Assembly (NCBI GenBank): GCA_964559135.1 | Contig: CAZLGG010000024.1 | Location: forward strand, 1 to 44,964 | From: DRQF01 sp964559135 | GTDB lineage: Bacteria; Planctomycetota; GCA-002687715; DRQF01 | Direction of reading: 5' to 3' | Length of the DNA: 44,964 nucleotides | Part shown: positions 31,806 to 42,646 of the stretch, piece by piece | Layout: the number at the start of each line of letters is the position of its first letter | Position numbering within the stretch: the first letter of the stretch is position 1 | Program-made: the position numbers and the translations under genes | Notes under the pieces: generated by a model | What the model was told of the DNA's origin: nothing | Database searches by the model: none | The model's input: the letters and a program-made list of their open reading frames with translations, nothing else

Positions 31806-33419
31806 TCAAGACACGGCGCCGGACACCGCTTCCCCGTCGTCCTTCAGACTGGTGATGGCCGCACTCGTGGTGAGCATCAGCCCCGCCACGCTGGCGGCGT
31901 TCTGAAGAGCGGAACGGGTGACCTTGGCGGGGTCGATGATTCCGGCCTTGACCAGGTTGGTGTGCTCGCCTCGAGCCGCGTCGAAACCCCAATCGTCCTT
32001 GTCCGACTCGAGGGTCTCTTGCACACACACCTGTCCGTCAAAGCCCGCGTTTTCCGCGATCTGGCAAGCAGGCATCTTGAGAGCCTCCATCACGATGCGG
32101 GCGCCGGTCTTCTCGTCGCCTCTGAGTTTTCCGAGGATCTCCTCCACGGCCGGAATGGCCGCAAGCAGGGTGGAGCCACCGCCCGCGACGGTTCCCTCCT
32201 CGACCGCGGCACGGGTTGCGTGCAGCGCATCCTCGACACGGGCCTTCTTCTCATTCATCTCGTGCTCGGTGGCGGCGCCCACGCGGACCACGGCGATGCC
32301 GCCGGAGAGACGGCCGAGGCGCTCGGTCAGCTTCTCTCGGTCGTACTCGGACTTCGTCTCCTCGATCTGGAGTCTGATCTGTTCGATTCGCTCCCGGATC
32401 GCCTTTTTGGTCCCCTTGCCCTCGACGATGAGAGTGTTGTCCTTGTCGACCTCGACGCGTTTCGCCTCCCCGAGGATCTCGGTGCCGAGATCTTCGAGGT
32501 TTTGTCCCAGCTCCTCGGTGATGGACTGAGCGCCGGTCAACACGGCGATGTCCTCGAGCATGGCCTTGCGTCGGTCACCAAACCCGGGTGCCTTCACGGC
32601 GCAGACCTGTAGAGATCCCCGGAGCCGGTTGATCACCAGCGTCGAAAGAGCCTCGGCCTCCACGTCTTCCGCGATGATGAGCAGGGGCTGTCCCTTCTGG
32701 GCGACCCCCTCGAGGATGCGGAGAAGCTGTCTCATGTTGGAGATCTTCTTCTCGTAGACGAGAATGGCCGCGTTCTCGAGGATGCAGTTCATCGAATCGG
32801 GATGGTTGATGAAATAGGGCGAGATGAAGCCCTTGTCGAACTGCATGCCGTCGACCAGGTCAAGGGTCGTTTCGGTTCCTTGAGCTTCCTCGACGGTGAT
32901 CACGCCGTCGCGCCCCACCTTGTCGATGGCCTCGGCGAGGATGTCACCGATCTCGGATTCGCCATTCGCGGAGATCGTCCCGACCTTGGCGACGTCGCTT
33001 CGTCCCTTGACGGGGCGGGCCCGCTCGAGAATCTCCTCGGCGGCGGCCTGGACGGCACGATCGATTCCGCGTTTCAGACTGACCGGATTGGCGCCCGCGG
33101 TCACCATGCGAAGGCCTTCCGAAAAGATGGCCTCCGCGAGAACCGTGGCCGTCGTCGTCCCGTCACCCGCGGTGTCGCTGGTCTTGGAGGCGACCTCATT
33201 GACCAGCTTGGCGCCCATGTTCTCGAAGGGGTCTTCGATCTCGACTTCCTTGGCCACGGTGACTCCGTCCTTGGTGACGGAGGGACCACCGAAGGCCTTC
33301 GTGTAGATGACGTTCTTGCCGCGAGGTCCCAAGGTGACCTTGACCGTGCGCGCCAGCTTGCGCACGCCATCGAGGACTTTTCTTTGCGCCTCGTCGTTGA
33401 ACAGCATTTGCTTTGCCAT
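31806..33419 (-). CDS. groEL: Chaperonin GroEL (paralogue 1, no GGM tail)
   Basis: A 537-residue 60-kDa chaperonin starting MAKQMLFNDEAQRKVLDGV at 33419. Full-length features: VTLGPRGKNV, the ATP loop AGDGTTTATVLAEAI, the apical domain with KAPGFGDRRKAMLEDIAVLTGA, EGTVAGGGSTLL, and the C-terminal equatorial segment ending ITSLKDDGEAVSGAVS. It lacks the Gly-Gly-Met tail normally lining the cavity floor. It starts 14 bases after groES. Together with groES it should form a chaperonin, but the missing tail suggests specialisation relative to groEL2. Confidence 0.95.
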   Translation of the reverse strand: MAKQMLFNDEAQRKVLDGVRKLARTVKVTLGPRGKNVIYTKAFGGPSVTKDGVTVAKEVEIEDPFENMGAKLVNEVASKTSDTAGDGTTTATVLAEAIFSEGLRMVTAGANPVSLKRGIDRAVQAAAEEILERARPVKGRSDVAKVGTISANGESEIGDILAEAIDKVGRDGVITVEEAQGTETTLDLVDGMQFDKGFISPYFINHPDSMNCILENAAILVYEKKISNMRQLLRILEGVAQKGQPLLIIAEDVEAEALSTLVINRLRGSLQVCAVKAPGFGDRRKAMLEDIAVLTGAQSITEELGQNLEDLGTEILGEAKRVEVDKDNTLIVEGKGTKKAIRERIEQIRLQIEETKSEYDREKLTERLGRLSGGIAVVRVGAATEHEMNEKKARVEDALHATRAAVEEGTVAGGGSTLLAAIPAVEEILGKLRGDEKTGARIVMEALKMPACQIAENAGFDGQVCVQETLESDKDDWGFDAARGEHTNLVKAGIIDPAKVTRSALQNAASVAGLMLTTSAAITSLKDDGEAVSGAVS

Positions 33420-33433
33420 GGATTTGGTGCCTT

Positions 33434-33724
33434 TCAGCTCACGACCTTCGCGAGGATGTCTCTCTCGCGCATGATCTTGTATTTCTTGCCGTCGATTTCG
33501 ATGTCCGATCCGCTGTACTTGCCAAAGACCACCTTGTCTCCCTTCTTCACCGACAAGGAGCAGCGGTTTCCGTCGTCGTCGAGGGTGCCGGGGCCGGCCA
33601 CGACGACCTTGCCCTGTTGTGGTTTCTCCTTCGCCGAATCGGGAAGAACGATGCCTCCGGCCGAGACGGTTTCGGCCTCTTCGGGTGCGACCACGACGCG
33701 GTCGTCCAACGGTTGAATCTTCAT
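33434..33724 (-). CDS. groES: Co-chaperonin GroES
   Basis: A 96-residue 10-kDa co-chaperonin of normal length. Seen: the opening IQPLDDRVVVAPEEAE, the mobile-loop region ETVSAGGIVLPDSAKEKPQQG, GKVVVAGPG, and the GDKVVFGKYSGSDIEIDGKKY core (part). It caps GroEL rings during ATP-driven folding. It sits between two groEL genes, so one GroES may serve both. The ATG at 33724 follows GGAGATAG. Confidence 0.97.
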   Translation of the reverse strand: MKIQPLDDRVVVAPEEAETVSAGGIVLPDSAKEKPQQGKVVVAGPGTLDDDGNRCSLSVKKGDKVVFGKYSGSDIEIDGKKYKIMRERDILAKVVS

Positions 33725-33771
33725 TCCTATCTCCTTTCGTTCGCTTGGTGTTCGTGGGGCCGGTTGCCGGC

Positions 33772-35457
<1,686 letters not shown>

Positions 35458-35817
35458 GTCTGATTCCCTTAAGTCTGCGGATTTCTTGAATTCTGGTCTT
35501 CTCGGTGCCGGCCCGGGTGGCAGGAACGCCCCCGGGACACACGGTCCCCCGGAACCGAATGCCTTGGGGGCGCAACAAATAGCACGCCAGAGGCGCATCT
35601 TCCCAATGGCTTTCGCAAACTGATGGCGGGGAATATGTTGTGAGCGTCGGCCTGGTCACCGGTTTTCAAGTCGGGCGGCCGGGCTGCCACGCTGTCATGG
35701 GCGAGAGGACTCCTCCCGAAAACTCCGTGACAGTTTGGCAGGATTCCGGGGTGGGGTCATCCTGTCTCCTTCGTTGAAGAGACGGGACCCGGAGCCCGTG
35801 CAAGCAAGGAGAGGCGG
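35458..35817. other. Divergent intergenic region upstream of the chaperone operon
   Basis: About 360 bases. No CIRCE element (TTAGCACTC-N9-GAGTGCTAA) is present. On the minus strand CTTGAAA occurs at 35670-35664, resembling a heat-shock-sigma -35, but no matching CCCCAT box follows at proper spacing. A weak sigma-70-like pair (GTGACC, 16 bases, CATATT) lies near 35630-35660. AAGGAG precedes the plus-strand start at 35818. No gene is seen here. Confidence 0.45.
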
Positions 35818-37062
35818 ATGGCGTCGGACAAGATCGGAATACTGGCGGCTTTCGGATTCTGGATGCTCCTCCACGGCTGCCTCGTCGGGCAGGTGAAGGT
35901 GCGGACCGTGGACGGAGGTCTTTTCGAGGGACGACTGACCGCGTCGAGCGAGCAGGGAGACCTTGTCCTCGCCGGTGCGGACGGGAAGACGCGCCGTCTC
36001 TCGGCGCGTCGCGTGCTCTGGATCCGTTGGAGCGAACCCAAGGCTTCCGAGCCCGGGGTGGGCAGCCGGCTCCTCCGCTTCGATCTGTGGGGAGGGGATC
36101 GCGTCTTTGGCGAGATCCAGTCCTCGGACTTCGACAGCGTGGTGTTGAAGCACTCCTTGCTCGGGCGCCTGGAGATCCCTCTCGATGCGGTGCACCAGGT
36201 CATGGTGCTCGCGAATTCCACGCGTCGGGGAGAGCATCTCGGCGAGGACGCTCCGAAGGATCGGGACGTGATCTTCATGAGGTCCGGCAAGTCGATCGAC
36301 ACGTTGGCGGGAGATCTCATTCGTTTCAAGAAGTCCGCCGCGGTCTTCGAATGGGGTTCGGAGGAAAGCACGTTTCGCTTCAACGAGGACCGGGTCGTTG
36401 CAATCCGCCTTGCCGACGATGACGTCGTCGCGCGTCCCGAGGGCCTCCACGCCCAGGTTCTGCTGAAGGACGGCTCGCGATTGACGGGACGTTTCTTCCG
36501 CAGCGAGTCCGGCCCGTTCCGCCTTCAGAGTCCGCTCGGACTCGACGTGGAGATCCAGGAGAGCGCTCTCGTGGAAGTGGGTTTTCGCGGGGGCGACTTC
36601 GTGTTTCTCTCGGACTTGGAACCGGCAAGGGTCGAGGAGACCCCCTACATCCAAGGCGACTTGAAATTCGGGCTCCACCGAGACGAAGGGCTACGGGGTG
36701 GTCCGCCGACCATCAGCGATGAGTACTTCTTGAAGGCTCTTTGCGTCCATAGCCGCTGCGCCGTGACCTATCGTTTGGACGGCCGATTCGAGTCCTTCGT
36801 GGCCGCGGTGGGTCTGGACGGCCATACCGCCGGAAAGGACGTCCCGGGGAGCGTGGCCTTTTCGGTTCTTGGCGACGGTCGCGCGGTTTCGCCGGTGACG
36901 GTCATGAAAGCGGGGGAGCCCGCACGGTGGATCTCCGTCTCGTCGCTGGGCGACGTCAAGAAACTGACGCTCCTGGCGGACTTCTCCGAGAACTTCCATT
37001 TCAATGGATGGGCCGTTTGGGGCGACCCGGTGCTCGTCCTCCCGCGCTCGACGACCCGATGA
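35818..37062 (+). CDS. Exported protein with C-terminal NPCBM domain
   Basis: A 414-residue exported protein. Residues 1-24 are a signal (ILAAFGFWMLLHGCLVGQ); LHGC could be a weak lipobox. Residues 25-250 contain repeated short beta-rich segments about ligand or peptide recognition (FEGRLTAS, VFGEIQSSDFDSVVLKHSLLG, LTGRFFRSESGPFRLQSPLG), probably three related modules. Residues 270-410 match an NPCBM/NEW2-type carbohydrate-binding fold (FLKALCVHSRCAVTYRLDG, FVAAVGLDGHTAG, GSVAFSVLGDGR). Start ATG 35818 follows AAGGAG. The stop overlaps the VWA gene start (ATGA), so the pair is co-translated and likely acts together at the envelope. Confidence 0.75.
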   Translation: MASDKIGILAAFGFWMLLHGCLVGQVKVRTVDGGLFEGRLTASSEQGDLVLAGADGKTRRLSARRVLWIRWSEPKASEPGVGSRLLRFDLWGGDRVFGEIQSSDFDSVVLKHSLLGRLEIPLDAVHQVMVLANSTRRGEHLGEDAPKDRDVIFMRSGKSIDTLAGDLIRFKKSAAVFEWGSEESTFRFNEDRVVAIRLADDDVVARPEGLHAQVLLKDGSRLTGRFFRSESGPFRLQSPLGLDVEIQESALVEVGFRGGDFVFLSDLEPARVEETPYIQGDLKFGLHRDEGLRGGPPTISDEYFLKALCVHSRCAVTYRLDGRFESFVAAVGLDGHTAGKDVPGSVAFSVLGDGRAVSPVTVMKAGEPARWISVSSLGDVKKLTLLADFSENFHFNGWAVWGDPVLVLPRSTTR

Positions 37063-39803
37063 CGGCTCATCTTCCCTGGGACGGACTCGCGAGGCCCGTT
37101 CTGCTGCTCTTCCTCGTCCCCGCGTTGCTGTTCATCGGCGTGGTTCTCTGTACGGCCGTCCGGCGTCGCCGCCGTTTCCTCTGGTTCGTGGTTGCGATTT
37201 CGCGAGCGTTCATCGGGGTCGCACTCCTCGTGTTGGCCGCGGGGCCATGGGTGTGGGAGGAAGAGATCCGGCCGGGGCGTCTGGAAGTCATGGTGGATCT
37301 CTCAGCCAGCGAAGGCCCGGATGCCGCCGAGCGCGCGGTCGCTCTGTTGCGCTCCCGGATGAGTGAGGCGGCTTCGTCCCGTCCACCGACCGCCTGGGTC
37401 TTGGGAGCGTTTGCCGAGGGCGGCCGCCTTCTCGCCGCGGGCGCGGGGCCCTCCGAGGACTGGACGGAGGCCCTCGCGTCCCTCGACGAGAGGGATTCTC
37501 CCGAACTCCCCGGCCGCTTGAACTCCGATCCTCGCGGTCTCGCGGTGAGTTTGGATGCCGGGAGGGACGTGAATGAGGACACGACGCGGTGGATCGTGAC
37601 CGACGGGGCCCTCCCCGAGGGGCTCCCGCGTCCCTCGGTGCCCTCCTTCATCATTCCGAGTCGGTCCGCGGGGTCGGACTCCGCTCTGCGTGACCTCGTC
37701 GTCGAGGGGACCGTGCCCTTTTTGGAAGGCGAACCGGTCGTCGTGCGTTTGACGTTTTCGGGAGAGGAGCCGCCGCCGCTCTCGTGGACCTGGGATGGAA
37801 ACGACATGGAACCCCCGGAGCCGATCAAGAAGGGGACATCGCCGCATGCGTCCCGATTCGAGTTGCCGCCGGACGGGTTGACGCCCGGATGGCATCGCGT
37901 CGTCGTGCGGACTTCCGTCGACCCCTACGTCGTGGCGTGCGCCATTCGGGTGATTCCGAAACGCAGGCTGATCTACGTGGCTCACGGTGGGGAAGAGAAT
38001 GCGGCGCCCCTTCGGGCTCTTCGCGCTCAACAGATGGCCGTCGACCTGGTGTCGCCCGAGACGTTGGAAGGCACCTTGAAGAACCCGGAGAGGATCTCCG
38101 CCGTCATCCTGGACAGGCTGGCGCCGGAAGATCTCACGCCCTCCGCGGAGAAGGAACTCGTGGAACTCGTTCGCGTCGGCCGGGGTTTCTGGCTCATACC
38201 GCGAAGTCGCAGGGGTGATTTCCTCGCCTGGTCGCGGAGGCCTCTCGGGCGATTGCTTCCGGTCGCGGGTCTGCCTCCGCCTCCGGAGACCCCTCCCAAG
38301 ACCCCTCGCAAACCGAAAACCGATCCAAAGAAAGGCCTCTCTCGGCCCGACCCGAAGAAGTCTCACGAAGAGGAGCGCGAGGCCCCGACACTGATTCTGC
38401 TCTTCGTGATCGACAAGTCGTCGAGCATGAAGGAGGGGAGCCGGCTCCACTTCGCCAAGCGCGGGGCGATCGCGACCTTGGCCCGGTTGCATCCCGAGGA
38501 TCGGATCGGCGTCATCTCGTACAACACGGAGCCCACGGAAGTCGTCCCCGTCCAACCGGTGGGGCAGAGGGATCGCATCGTTCGCTCCATTCAGCGCATC
38601 CGTGCTCAGGGCGGGACCAACATCGAACGGGCGCTCAAATTCGCCAAGCGGGTCCTCGATAGGGAGGAGGCCGCGGTCAAGACCGTGGTTCTCCTGAGCG
38701 ACGGCCAGACGCCGGCGTTCGACATCCGCAAGGTTTGCGAGTCGCTCGTGACTTCGGGGATCTCTGTGAACACGATCGGCGTCGGGTCGAGTTTCGATCG
38801 GGGAACGCTGACCCAGATCGCGAAGTACGGCCGGGGAACGGGCCCGATTCCGGCACATGCGTCCTCCCACATCCCGGCTGTCATGGTCGATCTCGCCAAT
38901 CGGATCGTCAGCGAACATGGGGCGCGCCGACCGGAGGACGCCCGGCCCAAGAACAAGGACGACATGGTGCGCAGCCGGAACACGAAATCCCCGGACGTCT
39001 CCGCCAGGGATGTCTCCGCGGCGACCAAGCCGGCGAAGGCCAGGTGGTTCCCGGTGAAGCTGAAACGCCCCGCCTCCTACCTTGTCGGCCTCGATGTGGC
39101 GAAGATTCCCGCTCTTTCAGGGCTCCACCCGACGCGCGCGAAGGACGCGGCGTGGGTGTCCCTGGTTGCGGGCGACGAAGCCCCCTTGCTCGCTCATTGG
39201 CGCACGGCCGGCGGATGGGTGGCGGCGAGCACCGCGCCCGTCGAGGGTTCCTGGGCCCAAGCCTGGCCGGTCTTTGGCGGCTACGCTCGCTTGGTGGCCC
39301 AGATCGCGGCGTTTCTGGAGGAAAGGAGGCCTTCCGCCCCGTTCGAGACGAGAGCCATCGGCGGGGACGATCTCGTCGTCGTGTCGGTCGAACCTCTCTT
39401 GGACGATTGGAGGGTCGCGGCCCTCCTCGACGAACAGGGAGAGGAACTCGAATACCGTGAATTGGAGCGCCGCGACGGAATGCGGCTTCTTCGGCTGTCT
39501 CGCCCGGTTCACGAGACGTTCCTCACCTTGGACGTGCAGGCAGGCGGTGATGGGCAGCACCGCTCTCTCGTTTTCTGGATGCCCCCCTCTCGGGAGTTGG
39601 AACCCGTCTCATCGGATGCGCCCCGCGCTCTGGCGGAGCACTGGGGAGCTCGCGTCGTCGACGCTTCGGCGGCGACAGCAAGAGGTCTCCTCCCGCGCTC
39701 CGGTTCGAGGCGTCATCGGCGCTCGGTGGTCTTCGCCTGGATCCCGATGGTGTTGGCTGTCTTCGGCGTGGAACTCTTGTTGAAGAGGATGGTCGCCCGA
39801 TGA
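37059..39803 (+). CDS. Large membrane protein with von Willebrand A domain
   Basis: A 914-residue protein starting at ATG 37059, overlapping the preceding stop. Two N-terminal helices (about residues 10-31 and 40-62) and one C-terminal helix (FAWIPMVLAVFGVELLL) place the bulk in the periplasm. A Pro/Lys-rich linker (about 400-440) leads into a VWA domain at about 445-620 with an intact MIDAS: DKSSS, Thr in GGTNI, and Asp in LLSDGQ. The N-terminal portion resembles a beta-sandwich plus a DJ-1/glutamine-amidotransferase-like fold seen in planctomycete VWA proteins; this is tentative. It probably mediates metal-dependent protein contacts. It is coupled to pdxA by an ATGA overlap. Confidence 0.8.
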   Translation: MTAHLPWDGLARPVLLLFLVPALLFIGVVLCTAVRRRRRFLWFVVAISRAFIGVALLVLAAGPWVWEEEIRPGRLEVMVDLSASEGPDAAERAVALLRSRMSEAASSRPPTAWVLGAFAEGGRLLAAGAGPSEDWTEALASLDERDSPELPGRLNSDPRGLAVSLDAGRDVNEDTTRWIVTDGALPEGLPRPSVPSFIIPSRSAGSDSALRDLVVEGTVPFLEGEPVVVRLTFSGEEPPPLSWTWDGNDMEPPEPIKKGTSPHASRFELPPDGLTPGWHRVVVRTSVDPYVVACAIRVIPKRRLIYVAHGGEENAAPLRALRAQQMAVDLVSPETLEGTLKNPERISAVILDRLAPEDLTPSAEKELVELVRVGRGFWLIPRSRRGDFLAWSRRPLGRLLPVAGLPPPPETPPKTPRKPKTDPKKGLSRPDPKKSHEEEREAPTLILLFVIDKSSSMKEGSRLHFAKRGAIATLARLHPEDRIGVISYNTEPTEVVPVQPVGQRDRIVRSIQRIRAQGGTNIERALKFAKRVLDREEAAVKTVVLLSDGQTPAFDIRKVCESLVTSGISVNTIGVGSSFDRGTLTQIAKYGRGTGPIPAHASSHIPAVMVDLANRIVSEHGARRPEDARPKNKDDMVRSRNTKSPDVSARDVSAATKPAKARWFPVKLKRPASYLVGLDVAKIPALSGLHPTRAKDAAWVSLVAGDEAPLLAHWRTAGGWVAASTAPVEGSWAQAWPVFGGYARLVAQIAAFLEERRPSAPFETRAIGGDDLVVVSVEPLLDDWRVAALLDEQGEELEYRELERRDGMRLLRLSRPVHETFLTLDVQAGGDGQHRSLVFWMPPSRELEPVSSDAPRALAEHWGARVVDASAATARGLLPRSGSRRHRRSVVFAWIPMVLAVFGVELLLKRMVAR

Positions 39804-40780
39804 GCGTGCCCGCGCATGACGTGGAACCGGGGTCCGAGCGTCCCCACGATCTGGTGATCAGCCTGGGAGATCCTCAAGGAATCGGTCCGGAGATCACCCG
39901 CCAGGCCCTCGAGGTCATTCTCGAGGAGCGCCCGGGCCTTTCGGTCGCTCTCTTTGGCGATGCGGATGTCTTTCTCGAGCGGGGGGGAGGCCCCCTTCTC
40001 GAACGTGAAGGGAGCCTCGCATTTCATGACGTCCCCTGGGTCCGCGACGGCACGCCTCCTCCGTCGGCGAATGCGGGAGCGGCGGCGTTCGCCGCGTTCA
40101 CGCAGGCGTTCGACGTCGTGCACCGAGGCCGCGGGCGTGCCCTCGTGACGGCTCCGCTGTCGAAGGAGGCCGTCGCGCGCACTCAACCCGGGTTTCGAGG
40201 TCACACGGATTGGCTGGGAAGGTTCTTCGACCGGGACCCCATGATGATGCTCGCCTCGGACGCGTTGAGGGTCTTCCTCGTGACCGACCACATCCCTCTC
40301 GCACAGGTGAGCGCCGCCCTCACACCGGAGAGACTGCGCCTCTCCATTGTCCGGGCGTTGGATTATTTGGTCGCGGATCTTGAGCCCCGCCCTCCCCGCC
40401 CTCCCCGGCTCGCCGTGTTGGGCCTGAACCCTCATGCGGGAGAGGGCGGCGAATTGGGAAGAGAAGAGTTGGATCTGATCGCTCCGGCCATCGAGCAAGC
40501 GGGAGGGAGGGAACGCGGCCTCTTCGGACCCTTTGCGGCCGACTCCTTCTTCCGTCCGGAACAACTGCGACGGTTCGACGGCGTCGTGGCCATGTACCAC
40601 GATCAGGGTTTGATTCCTCTCAAGGCCCTCTCGTTTGGAGACGCCGTCAACGTCACCGTGGGATTGCCCATCAGCCGTTGTTCTCCGGACCATGGCACGG
40701 CCTTCGATCTCGCGGGTCGCGGCGTCGCCGACTCCTCCAGCATGCTGAGGGCGATCCGTCACGCGCTCGGCCGAAGCTGA
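39800..40780 (+). CDS. pdxA: 4-hydroxythreonine-4-phosphate dehydrogenase (PdxA)
   Basis: A 326-residue NAD-dependent enzyme of pyridoxal-5'-phosphate synthesis by the DXP route. Signatures: SLGDPQGIGPEI at the N-terminus, TAPLSKEAV, GHTDWLG, VFLVTDHIPL, LNPHAGEGG, FGPFAADSFF, YHDQGLIPLK and SPDHGTAFD. The three metal-binding His positions (in GHTDWLG, YHDQG and PDHGT) are present. Length is normal. The start overlaps the VWA gene stop (ATGA); the functional link to those envelope genes is not obvious. Confidence 0.96.
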   Translation: MSVPAHDVEPGSERPHDLVISLGDPQGIGPEITRQALEVILEERPGLSVALFGDADVFLERGGGPLLEREGSLAFHDVPWVRDGTPPPSANAGAAAFAAFTQAFDVVHRGRGRALVTAPLSKEAVARTQPGFRGHTDWLGRFFDRDPMMMLASDALRVFLVTDHIPLAQVSAALTPERLRLSIVRALDYLVADLEPRPPRPPRLAVLGLNPHAGEGGELGREELDLIAPAIEQAGGRERGLFGPFAADSFFRPEQLRRFDGVVAMYHDQGLIPLKALSFGDAVNVTVGLPISRCSPDHGTAFDLAGRGVADSSSMLRAIRHALGRS

Positions 40781-40864
40781 GTTCGTCGTGACGGCCGAGA
40801 TGTCCTCCCTCCCAGGCAAATTGGGGGCGTCGCGCATCCGGGGGCCGGCGACGGAGTTGTGGTC

Positions 40865-41473
40865 ATGGTTCGACGGAAAAAGAAGATCCTGTTCGATGTG
40901 TTCGACGTCGTGGACACGAAGAGTCCGCCGTCTCGTTCCTCCAAGTCCAAGACCCGCGCAGCCCTTCCGCCTCCTCCAAGCAGCTGGACCGAACGCGAAG
41001 TCCGTGTCTCTTTGGGATTCGTGGCGGCTCTCGCCGTCGTGACCCTCATTTTTCTCGGCGTGGCCTACTGGATCGGCCTCGGACAGGGAGCCCGTCGCGT
41101 CGAGAAAAGTCGGTCCCCGCAGTTGCGCATGACCCGGAACAGCGGAGCGCCTGCGCGGAGCGCCATGGGGCGTCACTACGCCGTGAAGGCCGTGGAGAAA
41201 ACCTACATCCCCGAGACGTTTCAGGATCGGAAGGCCGAGTTTCGCGCCTACAGAAACCTTCTTCAGGAAAAGGGTTATAACCTCGTTGACGTCTGGCAGT
41301 ACCAGGACGCCGAGCATCCGGGGAGCGGCAAACTGGTCCTCTGGGTGGGGCGCGGAGCCAGTGCTGGAGACCTGGAGGACCTGGCCCGCGAGCTCTGGAG
41401 CCTCTCATTCCGAGGGTCATGGCCTTTTGAGTGCGCCTTTCCTGCGTTATTTACTGGGTCTCCGGCCCACTGA
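40865..41473 (+). CDS. Single-pass membrane protein of unknown function
   Basis: I do not recognise a family. The 202-residue product begins with a basic cytoplasmic segment (VRRKKKILFDVFDVVD) and a Pro/Ser-rich linker. A transmembrane helix follows at about residues 49-72 (LGFVAALAVVTLIFLGVAYWIGLG), then a periplasmic domain of about 130 residues including YAVKAVEKTYIPETF, a QEKGYNLVDVWQYQD segment and LVLWVGRGASAGDLEDLA. The last domain has the size and strand-helix rhythm of a SPOR-like module, but I cannot confirm it. ATG 40865 is preferred (GGAG eight bases upstream) over GTG 40859. Confidence 0.7.
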   Translation: MVRRKKKILFDVFDVVDTKSPPSRSSKSKTRAALPPPPSSWTEREVRVSLGFVAALAVVTLIFLGVAYWIGLGQGARRVEKSRSPQLRMTRNSGAPARSAMGRHYAVKAVEKTYIPETFQDRKAEFRAYRNLLQEKGYNLVDVWQYQDAEHPGSGKLVLWVGRGASAGDLEDLARELWSLSFRGSWPFECAFPALFTGSPAH

Positions 41474-41535
41474 CGCGACCCGTTGTCGCTTCAAGCACGT
41501 CGGAATTGGCGCTGAGCTCCTGGAGAGTAGGAACC

Positions 41536-41751
41536 ATGTCCCTGCATAAGAGTCTATCGGCGGGCGGCAAGTTGAGTCGGGCCCGCAATGTGTTGACCCG
41601 AGACGAGCGCATCGCCCGCTTGATCGAGGAGGGCCGTTTCGTGGAGGGAGACACCTCCGTCTACGGACTTCCCAAGGTGCGAACGATTGTCGCCAAGGTG
41701 AAGAAGAAGAAGAAGAAGAAGGAGGAGACCGAGGAGGCCGAAGCCTCCTGA
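41536..41751 (+). CDS. PVC small basic protein
   Basis: A 71-residue basic protein beginning MSLHKSLSAGGKLSRARNV, then LTRDERIARLIEEGRF and YGLPKVR. This closely matches the 'small basic protein' family shared by Planctomycetes, Verrucomicrobia and Chlamydiae, function unknown. The C-terminus here is extended by a run of seven Lys and an acidic EETEEAEAS tail. The ATG at 41536 follows GTAGGA. It is a good taxonomic marker. RNA or ribosome association is often suggested from its charge, but this is unproven. Confidence 0.85.
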   Translation: MSLHKSLSAGGKLSRARNVLTRDERIARLIEEGRFVEGDTSVYGLPKVRTIVAKVKKKKKKKEETEEAEAS

Positions 41752-41875
41752 TCGGCTCCGGTTTCGGACAGCGGCGCTCCGTCAGGTTCGCCGCGATGCG
41801 CCGGGCCGATTCTTTCGCCAATCGCACCAGCCTCGCGTCCCTCTGGCCGCGAGGCTTCGTCATGGATGGGACGAC

Positions 41876-42646
41876 ATGCCTCAGGCATCGGACGCAAGGT
41901 CCTCCGACCTCATCGAAGTCTTCTCGGCTCTGCAGGGCGAGGGGCTGGTGGTCGGTTTGCGTCAACTCTTCATCCGATTCGGCCACTGCGACATCAAGTG
42001 CGCCTATTGCGACACGCCGCTGTGTCATGTGGACCTGCCCCGAGCAAGGATCGAGGTGGAAGCGGGGCAGCGCGTTTTCGAGTCCTGGCGAAATCCGGTT
42101 CCGTGGGATGACGTTTTCTTTGCCGCCCAGCGTCTTCTCGACTCGGGGCCCCGCCATGCGTCCGTATCGTTGACCGGCGGAGAGCCCCTGTTGCACTCGG
42201 ACGCGATCCTTGCGCTGGCTCCGCGTCTCCGCGAATTGGGACTCCCCATCTACCTGGAAACGAACGGTCACTTGTCCGAGGCCATGGCGAAAGTGCTGCC
42301 CGTCGTGGACCAGGTCGCGATGGACATCAAGACACCCGCGACCACGGGATTCCCTGCCCGGTTCGAAGACAACCGGGCCTTTCTCGCTCTTCTCGCGGAC
42401 CGAGATGTCTTCGTGAAGATCGTTGTCGGCGAAGGAATGTCGGACGACGAGTTGGGGGCGGCCTTGGATGTCGTTGCGGATGTCGCGTCCCAAACGCCCG
42501 TCATCCTTCAGCCCGTGACTCCCCATCGGGGCGTAGGGATTCCCCCCACTCCCTTGCGACTTCTGGAGATGCACGCCTTGGCGGCATCTCGTCTCCCTCA
42601 TGTGCGAGTGATCCCCCAGACCCACAAGATGACAGGTCAGCTATGA
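41876..42646 (+). CDS. queE: 7-carboxy-7-deazaguanine synthase (QueE)
   Basis: A 256-residue radical-SAM enzyme that contracts 6-carboxytetrahydropterin to 7-carboxy-7-deazaguanine in queuosine synthesis. Seen: VFSALQGEGLVVG, the cluster motif CDIKCAYCD (CX3CX2C), SLTGGEPLLH, LPIYLETNGHL, DQVAMDIKTP and the C-terminal LQPVTP and PQTHKM. Length fits QueE rather than an activase. The stop overlaps the der start (ATGA), coupling a tRNA-modification enzyme to a ribosome-assembly GTPase. The other queuosine genes are not in the window. Confidence 0.93.
   Translation: MPQASDARSSDLIEVFSALQGEGLVVGLRQLFIRFGHCDIKCAYCDTPLCHVDLPRARIEVEAGQRVFESWRNPVPWDDVFFAAQRLLDSGPRHASVSLTGGEPLLHSDAILALAPRLRELGLPIYLETNGHLSEAMAKVLPVVDQVAMDIKTPATTGFPARFEDNRAFLALLADRDVFVKIVVGEGMSDDELGAALDVVADVASQTPVILQPVTPHRGVGIPPTPLRLLEMHALAASRLPHVRVIPQTHKMTGQL

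Noticed and set aside
35458..35817. CIRCE or heat-shock-sigma promoter upstream of groEL2
   Set aside because: No TTAGCACTC/GAGTGCTAA repeat; the CTTGAAA at 35670-35664 lacks a partner -10 at proper spacing.
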